Assembly (NCBI RefSeq): GCF_014863605.1
Contig: NZ_CP062252.1
Span: 4,349,001 to 4,413,000, forward strand
Length of the DNA: 64,000 nucleotides
Origin: Pseudomonas allokribbensis
GTDB taxonomy: Bacteria; Pseudomonadota; Gammaproteobacteria; Pseudomonadales; Pseudomonadaceae
Direction: 5' to 3'
In this document: piece after piece, positions 48,931-57,018 of the stretch
Position numbering within the stretch: the first letter of the stretch is position 1
Layout of the letters: the number at the start of each line of letters is the position of its first letter
Notes under the pieces: model-generated
Told to the model about the DNA's origin: nothing
Databases searched by the model: none
The model's input: the letters and a program-made list of their open reading frames with translations, nothing else
Made by a program: the position numbers and the translations under genes

Positions 48931-49241
48931 TAAGTGTCCTGATGATCCTTGCGCAACAGCCCGTCGCTCGCGTCCAGTTCCATTTCCCATTCCACGCCTT
49001 GCGGATCTTTCAGCTCGATCTGGTACAGATAAAAGCCGTAGCGCTTTTCCAGTTCGATATCGATGACTGTCGAATCCGGATGGCGGGCCATGGCCGTGGC
49101 CTTGACGGTCTCAATCGGCACAATGGTACCAGCGTCGATCAGTTTTCGGGCTTCATCGGCAAGCAAGTCGCGGGTGTGGGCGAGGTTCGAGGTCAGGCCG
49201 TAGAACAGGAGCGCGATGAACAGGGTCGCGAGGATTTTCAT
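48930..49241 (-). CDS. PepSY domain exported protein (BqsP-like)
   Basis: A 103-residue protein with a signal peptide (about residues 1-21) and one PepSY domain (ETVKATAMARHPDSTVIDIELEKRYG and YLYQIELKDPQGVEWEMELDAS). It is homologous to the next gene, so the pair arose by duplication. GGAG lies six bases before the ATG. It is the first gene of the four-gene operon, and a BqsR-like box lies about 55 bases upstream. Confidence 0.82.
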   Translation of the reverse strand: MKILATLFIALLFYGLTSNLAHTRDLLADEARKLIDAGTIVPIETVKATAMARHPDSTVIDIELEKRYGFYLYQIELKDPQGVEWEMELDASDGLLRKDHQDT

Positions 49242-49296
49242 GAGTGTCTCCTGATATCTGGTAGTGCTTCCTTGGCGGACACCTTAGCGATTCGAA

Positions 49297-49312
49297 CTTA
49301 ATTGAAACTGAA
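49297..49312 (-). promoter_or_regulatory. Candidate BqsR-type direct-repeat box
   Basis: On the minus strand TTCAG-N6-TTAAG resembles the TTAAG-N6-TTAAG box reported for P. aeruginosa BqsR, with one mismatch in the first half. It lies 56-71 bases upstream of the first PepSY gene of the operon, a fitting place for autoregulation. Confidence 0.45.
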
Positions 49313-49390
49313 CTGCCATCATCGAACCCGCTCCTGCAGGGCCGGCAACATGTGTTTATAATTCTTCGCTTGCTAACGATCGAGACCGGT

Positions 49391-50470
49391 ATGACAGCCA
49401 TCCACATCAAGTTTCCTGCCCTCACCCTCAAGGCTGGCCCACGTGCCATGGCACGCATCCGCGCCCAGGGCCTGAACGCCGCCGACGTCGGCACACTGCC
49501 GGGCGCTGCCGGTGGGCCGAAGGCGTTGGGGATTCAGGGGCTGGATCTGGCGCTGTTCGGCGAGTGGCTGCCGGCCGCACCGCGCGAGCGCTCGCTGATC
49601 GGTGCGTCGGTGGGCTCCTGGCGCTTCGCCAGCGCCTGCCTGCCGGATGCCGCCGAAGGCATTCGTCGCCTCGGTCATCTGTACACCGAGCAAAACTTCA
49701 ACAAAGGCGTGACCATCGGCGACGTCAGCCGCAGTTCGCAGCGCATGCTCGATGACCTGCTTGACGGTCGCGATGCCGTACTGCTCGACAACGCCCATTA
49801 CCGCTTGAACATCATGGTGGTCAAAAGCCACGGGCGGCTGGCGGACGATCATCGCGGCCGGCTCGGGCTGGCGCTGGGTTCGGTGATCGCCGACAACCTG
49901 CGGGGCCGCGCGCGGCTGTCGCGGCACTTTGAACGGCTGATCATCCACGACCCGCGCCTGGCGCCGCCGGTGCATGCGCTGAACGATTTCCCGTCGCGCT
50001 TCGTCACCCTCAACGCCGGGAACCTGCGCCAGGCGCTGCTTGCGTCCGGTTCGATCCCGATGGTCATGGAAGGCGTGCGCGACCTGCCGGGCGCCGGAGC
50101 CGGCACGTTCCGCGATGGCGGTCTGCTGGACTATCACCTCGACCTGCCCTACAACGGCGACGGCATCGTGCTCTATCCGCACTTCACCGACCGGGTGATT
50201 CCGGGCTGGTTCGACAAGACCCTGCCCTGGCGCAAAGCCTCGGTGGAACGCCTGCAGGACGTGCTGTTGCTCGCGCCGTCCAAGGAATACCTGGCGCGCC
50301 TGCCCTACGGCAAACTCCCCGACCGTAACGACTTCAAGCGCTTCATGGGCGATGCACCGAGCCGGCAGAAATACTGGCGCGCGGCGATGGACGAAAGTCG
50401 CCGGCTGGGCGACGAGTTCCTGGAACTGACTGCCAATGGTCGCCTCGCCGAGCGCTTGCTGACCCTTTAG
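49391..50470 (+). CDS. Patatin-like phospholipase family protein
   Basis: A 359-residue protein. The nucleophile elbow is GASVGS (near residue 77) in [13 protein letters not shown], preceded by the oxyanion-like glycine-rich [12 protein letters not shown] candidate catalytic aspartate lies in [14 protein letters not shown] (the DG[GA] motif). These are the patatin Ser-Asp dyad features. No signal peptide is visible, so a cytoplasmic acylhydrolase is expected. Natural substrate unknown. The start at 49391 gives a compact N-terminus; an in-frame ATG 39 bases earlier is possible. Confidence 0.82.
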   Translation: MTAIHIKFPALTLKAGPRAMARIRAQGLNAADVGTLPGAAGGPKALGIQGLDLALFGEWLPAAPRERSLIGASVGSWRFASACLPDAAEGIRRLGHLYTEQNFNKGVTIGDVSRSSQRMLDDLLDGRDAVLLDNAHYRLNIMVVKSHGRLADDHRGRLGLALGSVIADNLRGRARLSRHFERLIIHDPRLAPPVHALNDFPSRFVTLNAGNLRQALLASGSIPMVMEGVRDLPGAGAGTFRDGGLLDYHLDLPYNGDGIVLYPHFTDRVIPGWFDKTLPWRKASVERLQDVLLLAPSKEYLARLPYGKLPDRNDFKRFMGDAPSRQKYWRAAMDESRRLGDEFLELTANGRLAERLLTL

Positions 50471-50556
50471 TCAGCACAGCCGGGGACAAGCTGGTAAACT
50501 CGCCGCCTGCCCGAATTCGCTGCGGCGAACGCCATCTCAACAGAGCTGAAAACACT

Positions 50557-50913
50557 GTGGAAATCTTCAAGGAATTTACGTTCGAATCCGCCCACCGCCT
50601 GCCCCACGTACCGGACGGCCACAAGTGTGGACGCCTGCACGGTCACTCGTTCAAAGTGGCGATTCACCTGAGCGGCGACCTCGACCCGCACACCGGCTGG
50701 ATCCGTGATTTCTCCGAGATCAAGGCGATTTTCAAGCCGCTGTACGAGCGTCTGGACCACAACTACCTGAACGACATTCCGGGCCTTGAGAACCCGACCA
50801 GCGAAGTGCTGGCCAAGTTCATCTGGAATGAGTTGAAGCCCCTGCTGCCGGAACTCAGTGCGATCCGCATCCACGAGACCTGCACCAGCGGTTGCATCTA
50901 TCGCGGCGAGTAA
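50557..50913 (+). CDS. queD: 6-carboxy-5,6,7,8-tetrahydropterin synthase
   Basis: QueD makes 6-carboxytetrahydropterin in queuosine biosynthesis. The 118-residue protein starts at GTG and has the zinc-binding histidines (ESAHRLP and RLHGHSF), the catalytic cysteine in [10 protein letters not shown], and the C-terminal [10 protein letters not shown] block with the pterin-anchoring glutamate. Length is normal for the bacterial family. No preQ1 riboswitch was recognisable upstream. A terminator follows. Confidence 0.92.
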   Translation: MEIFKEFTFESAHRLPHVPDGHKCGRLHGHSFKVAIHLSGDLDPHTGWIRDFSEIKAIFKPLYERLDHNYLNDIPGLENPTSEVLAKFIWNELKPLLPELSAIRIHETCTSGCIYRGE

Positions 50914-50926
50914 ATCCCGCGACACA

Positions 50927-50954
50927 AAAAACCACCGAGACCGGTGGTTTTTTT
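50927..50954 (+). terminator. Terminator after queD
   Basis: AAACCACCGAGACCGGTGGTTT forms an eight- to nine-pair stem with a small loop and is followed by a run of T. It lies 14 bases after the queD stop. Confidence 0.85.
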
Positions 50955-50997
50955 ACGCCTATGCTTTTTGGCTCGAACCCGCCAAGAGGACAGGCCC

Positions 50998-51810
50998 ATG
51001 ACGGACTGGCTGCTGGATCAGGTCTTTGACTTCAACGGGCGACAGATTCGCCACGGGGTGCGCGGCGACGGCCCGCCGCTGGTGTTCGTGCACGGCACAC
51101 CCTTCTCTTCCTACGTGTGGCACCGCATCGCGCCGCATTTTTTCGCCAGCCATCGGGTGCATTACTTCGACCTGCTGGGCTACGGGCGGTCCGAGCAACC
51201 GGACGCCGACGTCTCCCTCGGCGTGCAAAACGAATTGCTCGCGCAGTTGCTGGATCACTGGGGCCTGCAACGCCCGGACGTGGTTGCCCACGACTTCGGC
51301 GGCGCCACGGCCCTGCGCGCGCATCTGCTCAATGGCAAGGATTACCGCACCCTGACGCTGATCGATCCGGTCGCGCTGACGCCCTGGGGCTCGCCATTCG
51401 TGCAGCACGTGCGCCAGCATGAAGCGGCGTTCAGCGGCCTGCCCGATTACATCCAGCGCGCCATCGTCCCGGCCTACATTCGTGGGGCGATTCATCGTGA
51501 CATTCCGGATGATGAACTGGCGCCCTACGTGCAGCCGTGGCTGGGCGATCCGGGGCAAGCGGCGTTCTACCGGCAGATCGCGCAGATGGACCAGCGCTAC
51601 ACACTGGAAACTCAGCCGCTGTACCCGACGATTCGCTGCCCGGTGCAGATTCTCTGGGGTGAGGAGGATCAGTGGATTCCCATTGAACGCGGCCGGGCCT
51701 TGCACCAGATGATCCCTGGATCACAGTTTCATCCGATCCCGAATGCCGGACATCTGGTGCAGGAAGATGCGCCTGAAGCCATCGTTGCTGCGCTGCTGCG
51801 GTTCCTCTGA
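50998..51810 (+). CDS. Alpha/beta-fold hydrolase (haloalkane-dehalogenase-like)
   Basis: A 270-residue hydrolase. The oxyanion HGTPFSSYVW, the nucleophile elbow VVAHDFGGATALR and the C-terminal histidine block PNAGHLVQEDAPE are clear. The nucleophile is aspartate (HDFGG), as in haloalkane dehalogenases and epoxide hydrolases, not serine. AGAGGA supports the start at 50998. The next genes import and deaminate cytosine, but no functional link is evident. Confidence 0.85.
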   Translation: MTDWLLDQVFDFNGRQIRHGVRGDGPPLVFVHGTPFSSYVWHRIAPHFFASHRVHYFDLLGYGRSEQPDADVSLGVQNELLAQLLDHWGLQRPDVVAHDFGGATALRAHLLNGKDYRTLTLIDPVALTPWGSPFVQHVRQHEAAFSGLPDYIQRAIVPAYIRGAIHRDIPDDELAPYVQPWLGDPGQAAFYRQIAQMDQRYTLETQPLYPTIRCPVQILWGEEDQWIPIERGRALHQMIPGSQFHPIPNAGHLVQEDAPEAIVAALLRFL

Positions 51811-51986
51811 TCGAATCCCATGACCTCGTGGGGGACGCCCTGCTCCCCCATGGTTCGGCACGGCGCCAAATGCACTGCTTTCGCGCCGATCATCCGTGTC
51901 TCGTCTATAAATACCCGCAACATCGCGTTTGGCACGACCACTGCAACATCCCCCGCGTCCTCCCCTTTCCAGCAAGGAACGCCCCC

Positions 51987-53258
51987 ATGACGCAGAACGA
52001 TCCCGGCAACGATTACCCCCTCAGTGAAGTCCCGATGCACGCACGCAAAGGCCTGGCCTCCACGGCGATGGTGCTGCTGGGATTCACCTTCTTCACCGCG
52101 ACCATGTTTGCCGGCGGCAAGCTCGGTGTGGCATTCAATTTCGGCGAAATGCTCGCCGTCATCGTCATCGGCAACCTGCTGCTCGGCGTGTACGCCGCAG
52201 GCCTCGGTTACATCGCCTTCAAGAGCGGCCTGAATTCGGTGCTGATGGGACGTTTCTGTTTTGGCGAAGTCGGCAGCAAACTCAGCGACCTGATTCTCGG
52301 GTTCACCCAGATCGGCTGGTACGCCTGGGGCACCGCGACGGCGGCGGTGGTGCTCGGCAAGTATTTCGACCTGAACGAAGGCACGGTGCTGGGGCTGATG
52401 GTGCTGTTCGGCCTGGTGTTCTGCGCCACGGCGTATGTCGGTTATCGCGGCCTGGAGATCCTGTCGTACATCGCGGTACCGGCGATGATGTTGCTGCTGA
52501 TGCTGTCGATGTGGGTCGCCACCGTGAAAGTCGGCGGCCTCGACGGATTGCTCAGTGTCGTACCCAGCGGTTCGCTGGATTGGTCAACCGCCATCACGCT
52601 GGTATTCGGCACCTTCGTCAGCGGCGCGACCCAGGCCACCAACTGGACGCGCTTTTCCCGTTCGGCACGGGTCGCGGTGCTGGCCAGCCTCATTGGCTTT
52701 TTCATCGGCAACGGACTGATGGTGCTGATCGGCGCTTACGGCGCGATCGTCTATCAACAACCCGACGTGGTCGAAGTGTTGCTGTTGCAAGGCTTCGCCA
52801 TGGCGGCGATGGCGATGCTCTTGCTGAACATCTGGAGCACCCAGGACAACACCATCTACAACTTCGCCGTCGCCGGTTGCAACCTGCTGCGCACCGGGCG
52901 CCGCAAGACCGTGACCCTGGTCGGTGCCGTGATCGGCACCGCACTCGCGCTGCTGGGCATGTACGACATGCTGGTGCCTTATCTGATCCTGCTCGGCACG
53001 GTGATTCCGCCGATTGGCGGGGTGATCATGGCGGACTTTTTCTTCCGCTGGCGCGGTCAATATCCACGTCTTGCCGATGCGCGCCTGCCCGCGTTCAACT
53101 GGCCGGGACTGGCGGCCTACGCGGCTGGAACCGTCGCAGCCTTCGGCTCGCCGTGGGTCGCGCCGCTGGTCGGGATCGCCGTTGCCGCGTTAACGTATAT
53201 CGCAGTGACCGGCCTGCTCGGCGCCCGCAACGCGGCCGCCCCTCTACAAGATCTATAA
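51987..53258 (+). CDS. codB: Cytosine permease
   Basis: CodB brings cytosine across the inner membrane with protons. The 423-residue protein has the 12-helix NCS1 pattern (GFTFFTATMFAGGKLGVAFN, GFTQIGWYAWGTATAAVVLG) and the family block TFVSGATQATNWTRFSR. AAGGAA precedes the ATG at 51987; more upstream in-frame ATGs would add a non-membrane leader. It is followed 13 bases later by codA, so the two form the classical codBA operon. Confidence 0.92.
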   Translation: MTQNDPGNDYPLSEVPMHARKGLASTAMVLLGFTFFTATMFAGGKLGVAFNFGEMLAVIVIGNLLLGVYAAGLGYIAFKSGLNSVLMGRFCFGEVGSKLSDLILGFTQIGWYAWGTATAAVVLGKYFDLNEGTVLGLMVLFGLVFCATAYVGYRGLEILSYIAVPAMMLLLMLSMWVATVKVGGLDGLLSVVPSGSLDWSTAITLVFGTFVSGATQATNWTRFSRSARVAVLASLIGFFIGNGLMVLIGAYGAIVYQQPDVVEVLLLQGFAMAAMAMLLLNIWSTQDNTIYNFAVAGCNLLRTGRRKTVTLVGAVIGTALALLGMYDMLVPYLILLGTVIPPIGGVIMADFFFRWRGQYPRLADARLPAFNWPGLAAYAAGTVAAFGSPWVAPLVGIAVAALTYIAVTGLLGARNAAAPLQDL

Positions 53259-53271
53259 AAGGATTCGCCCG

Positions 53272-54513
53272 ATGCACATCATCAACGCCCGACTGCGCAA
53301 CCAGGAAGGTCTGCACGAATTGCACCTGGAAGATGGCCTGATCCGCAGCATCGCGCGCCAGACCGAAGCGCCGACCCTGGGCCCCGACGACCTCGACGCC
53401 GGCGGCAATCTGGTGGTGCCGCCCTTCGTCGAGCCGCACATTCACCTCGACGCCACCCTGACCGCCGGCGAGCCACGCTGGAACATGAGCGGCACGCTGT
53501 TCGAAGGCATCGAATGCTGGGGTGAACGCAAGGTCACCATCACCCAGGAAGACACCAAGGCCCGCGCCAAGAAAACCATTCAGTCCCTGGCCGCCCATGG
53601 CATCCAGCACGTGCGCACCCACGTCGACGTCACCGACCCGCAACTCACCGCGCTCAAAGCGATGCTCGAAGTGCGCGAAGAAAGCCGTCACCTGATCGAC
53701 CTGCAAATCGTCGCGTTCCCTCAGGAAGGCATCGAGTCGTTTCGCAATGGCCGCGAACTGATGGAAGAAGCGATCCGCATGGGCGCAGACGTGGTCGGCG
53801 GGATTCCGCATTTCGAATACACCCGCGATCAGGGCGTCAGCTCGGTGAAGTTTCTGATGGACCTGGCCGAGCGCACCGGTTGCCTGGTGGACGTGCACTG
53901 CGACGAAACCGACGACCCGCATTCGCGCTTCCTCGAAGTGCTGGCCGAAGAGGCCCGCAGCCGTGACATGGGCGCGCTCGTGACGGCCAGCCACACCACG
54001 GCGATGGGTTCCTACGACAACGCCTACTGCGCCAAACTGTTCCGCCTGCTCGGGCACTCGGGGATCAGTTTTGTCTCCTGCCCGACCGAAAGCATTCACT
54101 TGCAAGGCCGCTTCGACACCTTCCCGAAACGCCGTGGCGTGACCCGCGTCAACGAGCTGCTTGAAGCAGGCATGAACGTCTGCTTCGGTCAGGATTCGAT
54201 CGTCGACCCATGGTATCCACTGGGCAACGGCAACATCCTGCGCGTACTCGAAGCCGGGCTGCACATCTGCCACATGCTCGGTTACCGCAACCTGCAAAGC
54301 GCACTGGACCTGGTCACCGACAACAGCGCCAAGGCCATGCACCTTGGTGAACGCTACGGCCTTGAACAGGGCCGCCCGGCGAACCTGCTGATTCTGTCGG
54401 CGGACAGCGATTATGAAGTGATCCGCAGCCAGGGCCTGCCGCTGTATTCGATCCGAGGCGGCAAGGTGTTGATGAAGCGGCAGATGCCGGTGGTGGAGTT
54501 CGTCGAGGGTTGA
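53272..54513 (+). CDS. codA: Cytosine deaminase
   Basis: CodA converts cytosine to uracil and ammonia. The 413-residue amidohydrolase has the metal-binding HIHLD in VEPHIHLDATLTAG, the catalytic and metal sites in HVDVTDPQ and VHCDETDD, the SHTTAM block and the catalytic aspartate in FGQDSIVDPWYPLG. AAAGGA precedes the ATG. With codB it provides a pyrimidine salvage route. Confidence 0.93.
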   Translation: MHIINARLRNQEGLHELHLEDGLIRSIARQTEAPTLGPDDLDAGGNLVVPPFVEPHIHLDATLTAGEPRWNMSGTLFEGIECWGERKVTITQEDTKARAKKTIQSLAAHGIQHVRTHVDVTDPQLTALKAMLEVREESRHLIDLQIVAFPQEGIESFRNGRELMEEAIRMGADVVGGIPHFEYTRDQGVSSVKFLMDLAERTGCLVDVHCDETDDPHSRFLEVLAEEARSRDMGALVTASHTTAMGSYDNAYCAKLFRLLGHSGISFVSCPTESIHLQGRFDTFPKRRGVTRVNELLEAGMNVCFGQDSIVDPWYPLGNGNILRVLEAGLHICHMLGYRNLQSALDLVTDNSAKAMHLGERYGLEQGRPANLLILSADSDYEVIRSQGLPLYSIRGGKVLMKRQMPVVEFVEG

Positions 54514-54560
54514 GCCGTGGTTATGGATCGGGCCGGCCTTATCGCAAAACGATAGAGCCG

Positions 54561-54580
54561 GCCTGTCAGATCTGACAGGC
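54561..54580. promoter_or_regulatory. Perfect 20-base palindrome downstream of codA
   Basis: GCCTGTCAGATCTGACAGGC is fully self-complementary. Its inner 16 bases, CTGTCAGATCTGACAG, recur at 56976-56991. It could be an operator, a recombination-type site or a short dispersed repeat. Confidence 0.5.
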
Positions 54581-54605
54581 GACAACCGCAGCGAACCGGC
54601 TCACA

Positions 54606-54666
54606 GTGAAGTCCAAGGGATCCATCGTTCCCGGGGGGACGATCATGAAAGGGACTTCACCTTTTT
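54606..54666 (+). terminator. Large hairpin and T run after codA
   Basis: GTGAAGTCC (54606-54614) and GGACTTCAC (54652-54660) close a long stem that contains a further ATCGTTCCC/GGGACGAT pairing. Five T follow at 54662-54666. It would end codBA transcription and overlaps the stop codon of the convergent DapF-like gene. Confidence 0.65.
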
Positions 54667-55649
54667 GTCTGATGCGCAGTGCCGAACAGACGCACGCCGA
54701 TCAGTTCGCCGTCCTGCTCCTCCAGTAAAATCGGCGCAGTCCCGCCCGGCATCACCACCTGCACTTCTCCAGACGACACCCAGCCCACCCGCCATGCTGC
54801 ACTCGCTACCGCACTGGCGCTGGTGCCGGAGGACTCCGTTGGCCCTTCACCGCGCTCGAACACCCGCGCAACGATGCGTTGATCGCCTGCGCGCATCGCC
54901 CATTGCAGATTGACCCCGGCCGGACACGGCTGGCCGGCGCCGACGGGTGTGGCGTAGGCGATTGCGGTCAGATTGTCCGTCAGTGGCGATTCAAGCATCT
55001 GCTCGTTGCTCGGTAATGCGGCTTCCTCCGACACCAGCGTCACGCAGTGGGGATTGCCGATGCGCACGAACTGGCTGTGCGCCCAGGCGGGATCGAGTTT
55101 TGCCAGTGGCTCGATGCGATTGACCTCAACACAATTGAAAGACACGGGTTCAACGCCGAGCGCACCGACGGCTGCCGGACCGAATCCGGGTTGCCCGAGA
55201 TCCAGCCAGAAGCCTTGCACGCCCGCCACCTCAGCCGGCTTGACCGAAGTCGGCACGGGCGACGGCGCATCCTGTTTGTCGTGATGCACCTGCAGTGGTG
55301 CGCCCTCTTTCGGCATCAGCGCTTGTTCAAGCAGCGCCTGGGAGAAAATCGTCAAGCCGTTACCGCTGCGCTCGGCCAGCGTGCCGTCGGTGTTAACGAT
55401 CAACAGATCGAACGGCGGCGAGGATTGAAACGGGCCGATCAGCAAACCATCGCTGCGATGATGTTTGGCACCAGCGGGACGAATCGCATCAGGCCATTGG
55501 CAAAAAGTCTCTATGGCCTGCCCGCTCCAGAGGGCTCTGGATAACGCCGCCTCTTGCGCGCTGGCTGGCAGATCGATGCCCGCTTCACGCACTTGCCTCG
55601 GAGAAACCACGCCGTAGATATTGCCCCGTGCATCGTAGAACTGCGTCAT
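54657..55649 (-). CDS. DapF-like epimerase homologue lacking both catalytic cysteines
   Basis: A 330-residue member of the diaminopimelate-epimerase/PhzF fold. Alignment by eye with E. coli DapF is good at NTDGTLAERSGNGL, RIGNPHCVTLVSE, VFERGEGPTESSGTSASA and the final VVMPGG. The two proton-shuttling cysteines (73 and 217 in DapF) are Ser95 and Ser274 here. It therefore cannot racemise by the usual two-base thiol mechanism. It may be a dehydratase/isomerase, a binding protein or a relic. AAGGG supports the start at 55649. It is divergent from an MFS transporter, a hint of a small metabolite pathway. Confidence 0.78.
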   Translation of the reverse strand: MTQFYDARGNIYGVVSPRQVREAGIDLPASAQEAALSRALWSGQAIETFCQWPDAIRPAGAKHHRSDGLLIGPFQSSPPFDLLIVNTDGTLAERSGNGLTIFSQALLEQALMPKEGAPLQVHHDKQDAPSPVPTSVKPAEVAGVQGFWLDLGQPGFGPAAVGALGVEPVSFNCVEVNRIEPLAKLDPAWAHSQFVRIGNPHCVTLVSEEAALPSNEQMLESPLTDNLTAIAYATPVGAGQPCPAGVNLQWAMRAGDQRIVARVFERGEGPTESSGTSASAVASAAWRVGWVSSGEVQVVMPGGTAPILLEEQDGELIGVRLFGTAHQTKR

Positions 55650-55710
55650 GAACAGGCCCTTGAATTTTCGTCGCCCAAAGATGCCACTGTAAAACGTAAT
55701 CCCTGCCCGG

Positions 55711-55731
55711 GGCGAGCCGGCTCGCTCCCAC
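55711..55731. repeat. REP element
   Basis: GCGAGCCGGCTCGC is a perfect palindrome followed by TCCCAC, the standard core of Pseudomonas REP sequences (GTGGGAGCGAGC on the other strand). It lies between the divergent DapF-like and MFS genes. Confidence 0.65.
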
Positions 55732-55785
55732 TGCCTCACTGTGCAAGGATGTCCACTGCTGAAACGTTTTTTGCCAAGGATTCCC

Positions 55786-56937
55786 ATGACCAGCCTCACG
55801 CCCAAAGACACTTTCGTCCCCGGACGCCTGCAACAGATCTCCACGCGCATCGCCTTCTTCATCGCCGGGCTCGGCATCGCGGCGTGGGCGCCGCTGGTGC
55901 CGTATGCCAAGGCGCGGGCCGGGCTCGATGAAGGGACGCTGGGACTGTTGCTGCTGTGCCTGGGCGTGGGCTCGATTCTGGCGATGCCGCTGGCGGGGAT
56001 TCTGGCCACGCGGTTCGGCTGTCGGCGCGTAGCCACCGGCGGCACTTTATTGATCTGCGCGGCATTGCCGTTGCTGGCAACGGTGTCGTCGATCCCGGCG
56101 TTGATCGCCACACTGTTCATGTTCGGCGCCGGGCTCGGCACGGTGGATTCGACGGTGAACCTGCAAGCAGTGATCGTCGAACGGGCCAGCGGCAAGAACA
56201 TGATGTCGGGTTTTCACGGCCTGTTCAGCCTCGGCGGGATCGTCGGCGCGGCAGGCGTCAGCGCCCTGCTCGGCCTGGGGCTGTCGCCACTGGCGGCAAT
56301 GCTGGTGGTGGTCGTGGTGCTGATCGCGGCGCTGTTCAAGGCTGTGCCGCACATGTTGCCTTACGGCAGTGAAAGCTCGGGCCCGGCGTTCGCAGTGCCC
56401 CACGGGATCGTGCTGTTCATCGGCGGGATGTGCTTCATCGTGTTCCTCACCGAAGGCGCAGCGCTGGACTGGAGCGCGGTGTTTCTGGCGCAGGAACGCG
56501 GGATCGATACGGCATATGCAGGCCTGGGTTACGCAGCGTTTGCGCTGACGATGACGGCGGGCCGTTTGACCGGTGACCGGATCGTTCGCGCACTGGGCGC
56601 AACGCGGGTCATTCTGTTCGGCGGTCTGCTGGCAGCGGCAGGGTTGTTTCTGGCGACGTTCGCGCCGAGCTGGGAAGCCGCACTGGTCGGTTATGCACTG
56701 GTCGGCGCCGGCTGCTCGAACATTGTGCCGGTGCTGTACACGGCGGTCGGCAAGCAGACGGTGATGCCGGAAAGCATCGCGGTACCGGCGATCACGACGC
56801 TGGGTTATGCAGGCATTCTGGCGGGGCCGGCGGTGATCGGGTTTGTCGCCCATGCCAGCAGCCTGAGTTTCGCCTTCGGATTGATGGCAGCGCTGCTGGT
56901 AGCGGTGGCGATTGGCGGGAAAGCGCTGAAGGTCTGA
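55786..56937 (+). CDS. MFS transporter (YbjJ-like)
   Basis: A 383-residue carrier with 12 predicted helices. The opening RIAFFIAGLGIAAWAPLVPYAK and the block GLFSLGGIVGAAGVSALLGLG resemble the YbjJ-type and sugar/FHS-like MFS proteins. AAGGA precedes the ATG at 55786. Divergent arrangement with the DapF-like gene suggests shared control. Substrate unknown. Confidence 0.87.
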   Translation: MTSLTPKDTFVPGRLQQISTRIAFFIAGLGIAAWAPLVPYAKARAGLDEGTLGLLLLCLGVGSILAMPLAGILATRFGCRRVATGGTLLICAALPLLATVSSIPALIATLFMFGAGLGTVDSTVNLQAVIVERASGKNMMSGFHGLFSLGGIVGAAGVSALLGLGLSPLAAMLVVVVVLIAALFKAVPHMLPYGSESSGPAFAVPHGIVLFIGGMCFIVFLTEGAALDWSAVFLAQERGIDTAYAGLGYAAFALTMTAGRLTGDRIVRALGATRVILFGGLLAAAGLFLATFAPSWEAALVGYALVGAGCSNIVPVLYTAVGKQTVMPESIAVPAITTLGYAGILAGPAVIGFVAHASSLSFAFGLMAALLVAVAIGGKALKV

Positions 56938-56974
56938 GCCAACAAACATCAAGCGGTCGATGTTGGCTGAACTG

Positions 56975-56992
56975 ACTGTCAGATCTGACAGT
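56975..56992. promoter_or_regulatory. 18-base palindrome before the serine-protease gene
   Basis: ACTGTCAGATCTGACAGT is a perfect palindrome sharing the 16-base core of the site at 54561-54580. It ends 26 bases before the ATG of the next gene, where a repressor could act. Confidence 0.5.
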
Positions 56993-57018
56993 AGACACCG
57001 GTAGCCTGGGGTTCCAGC

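Noticed and set aside
50471..50556. A preQ1 riboswitch upstream of queD
   Set aside because: The short leader lacks the compact C-rich/A-rich tail pattern of preQ1 aptamers that I could recognise.
55650..56201. N-terminal extension of the DapF-like frame into the MFS promoter region
   Set aside because: The added residues are arginine/serine-rich, antisense to the MFS gene, and lack a ribosome site. The DapF fold starts at the ATG at 55649.
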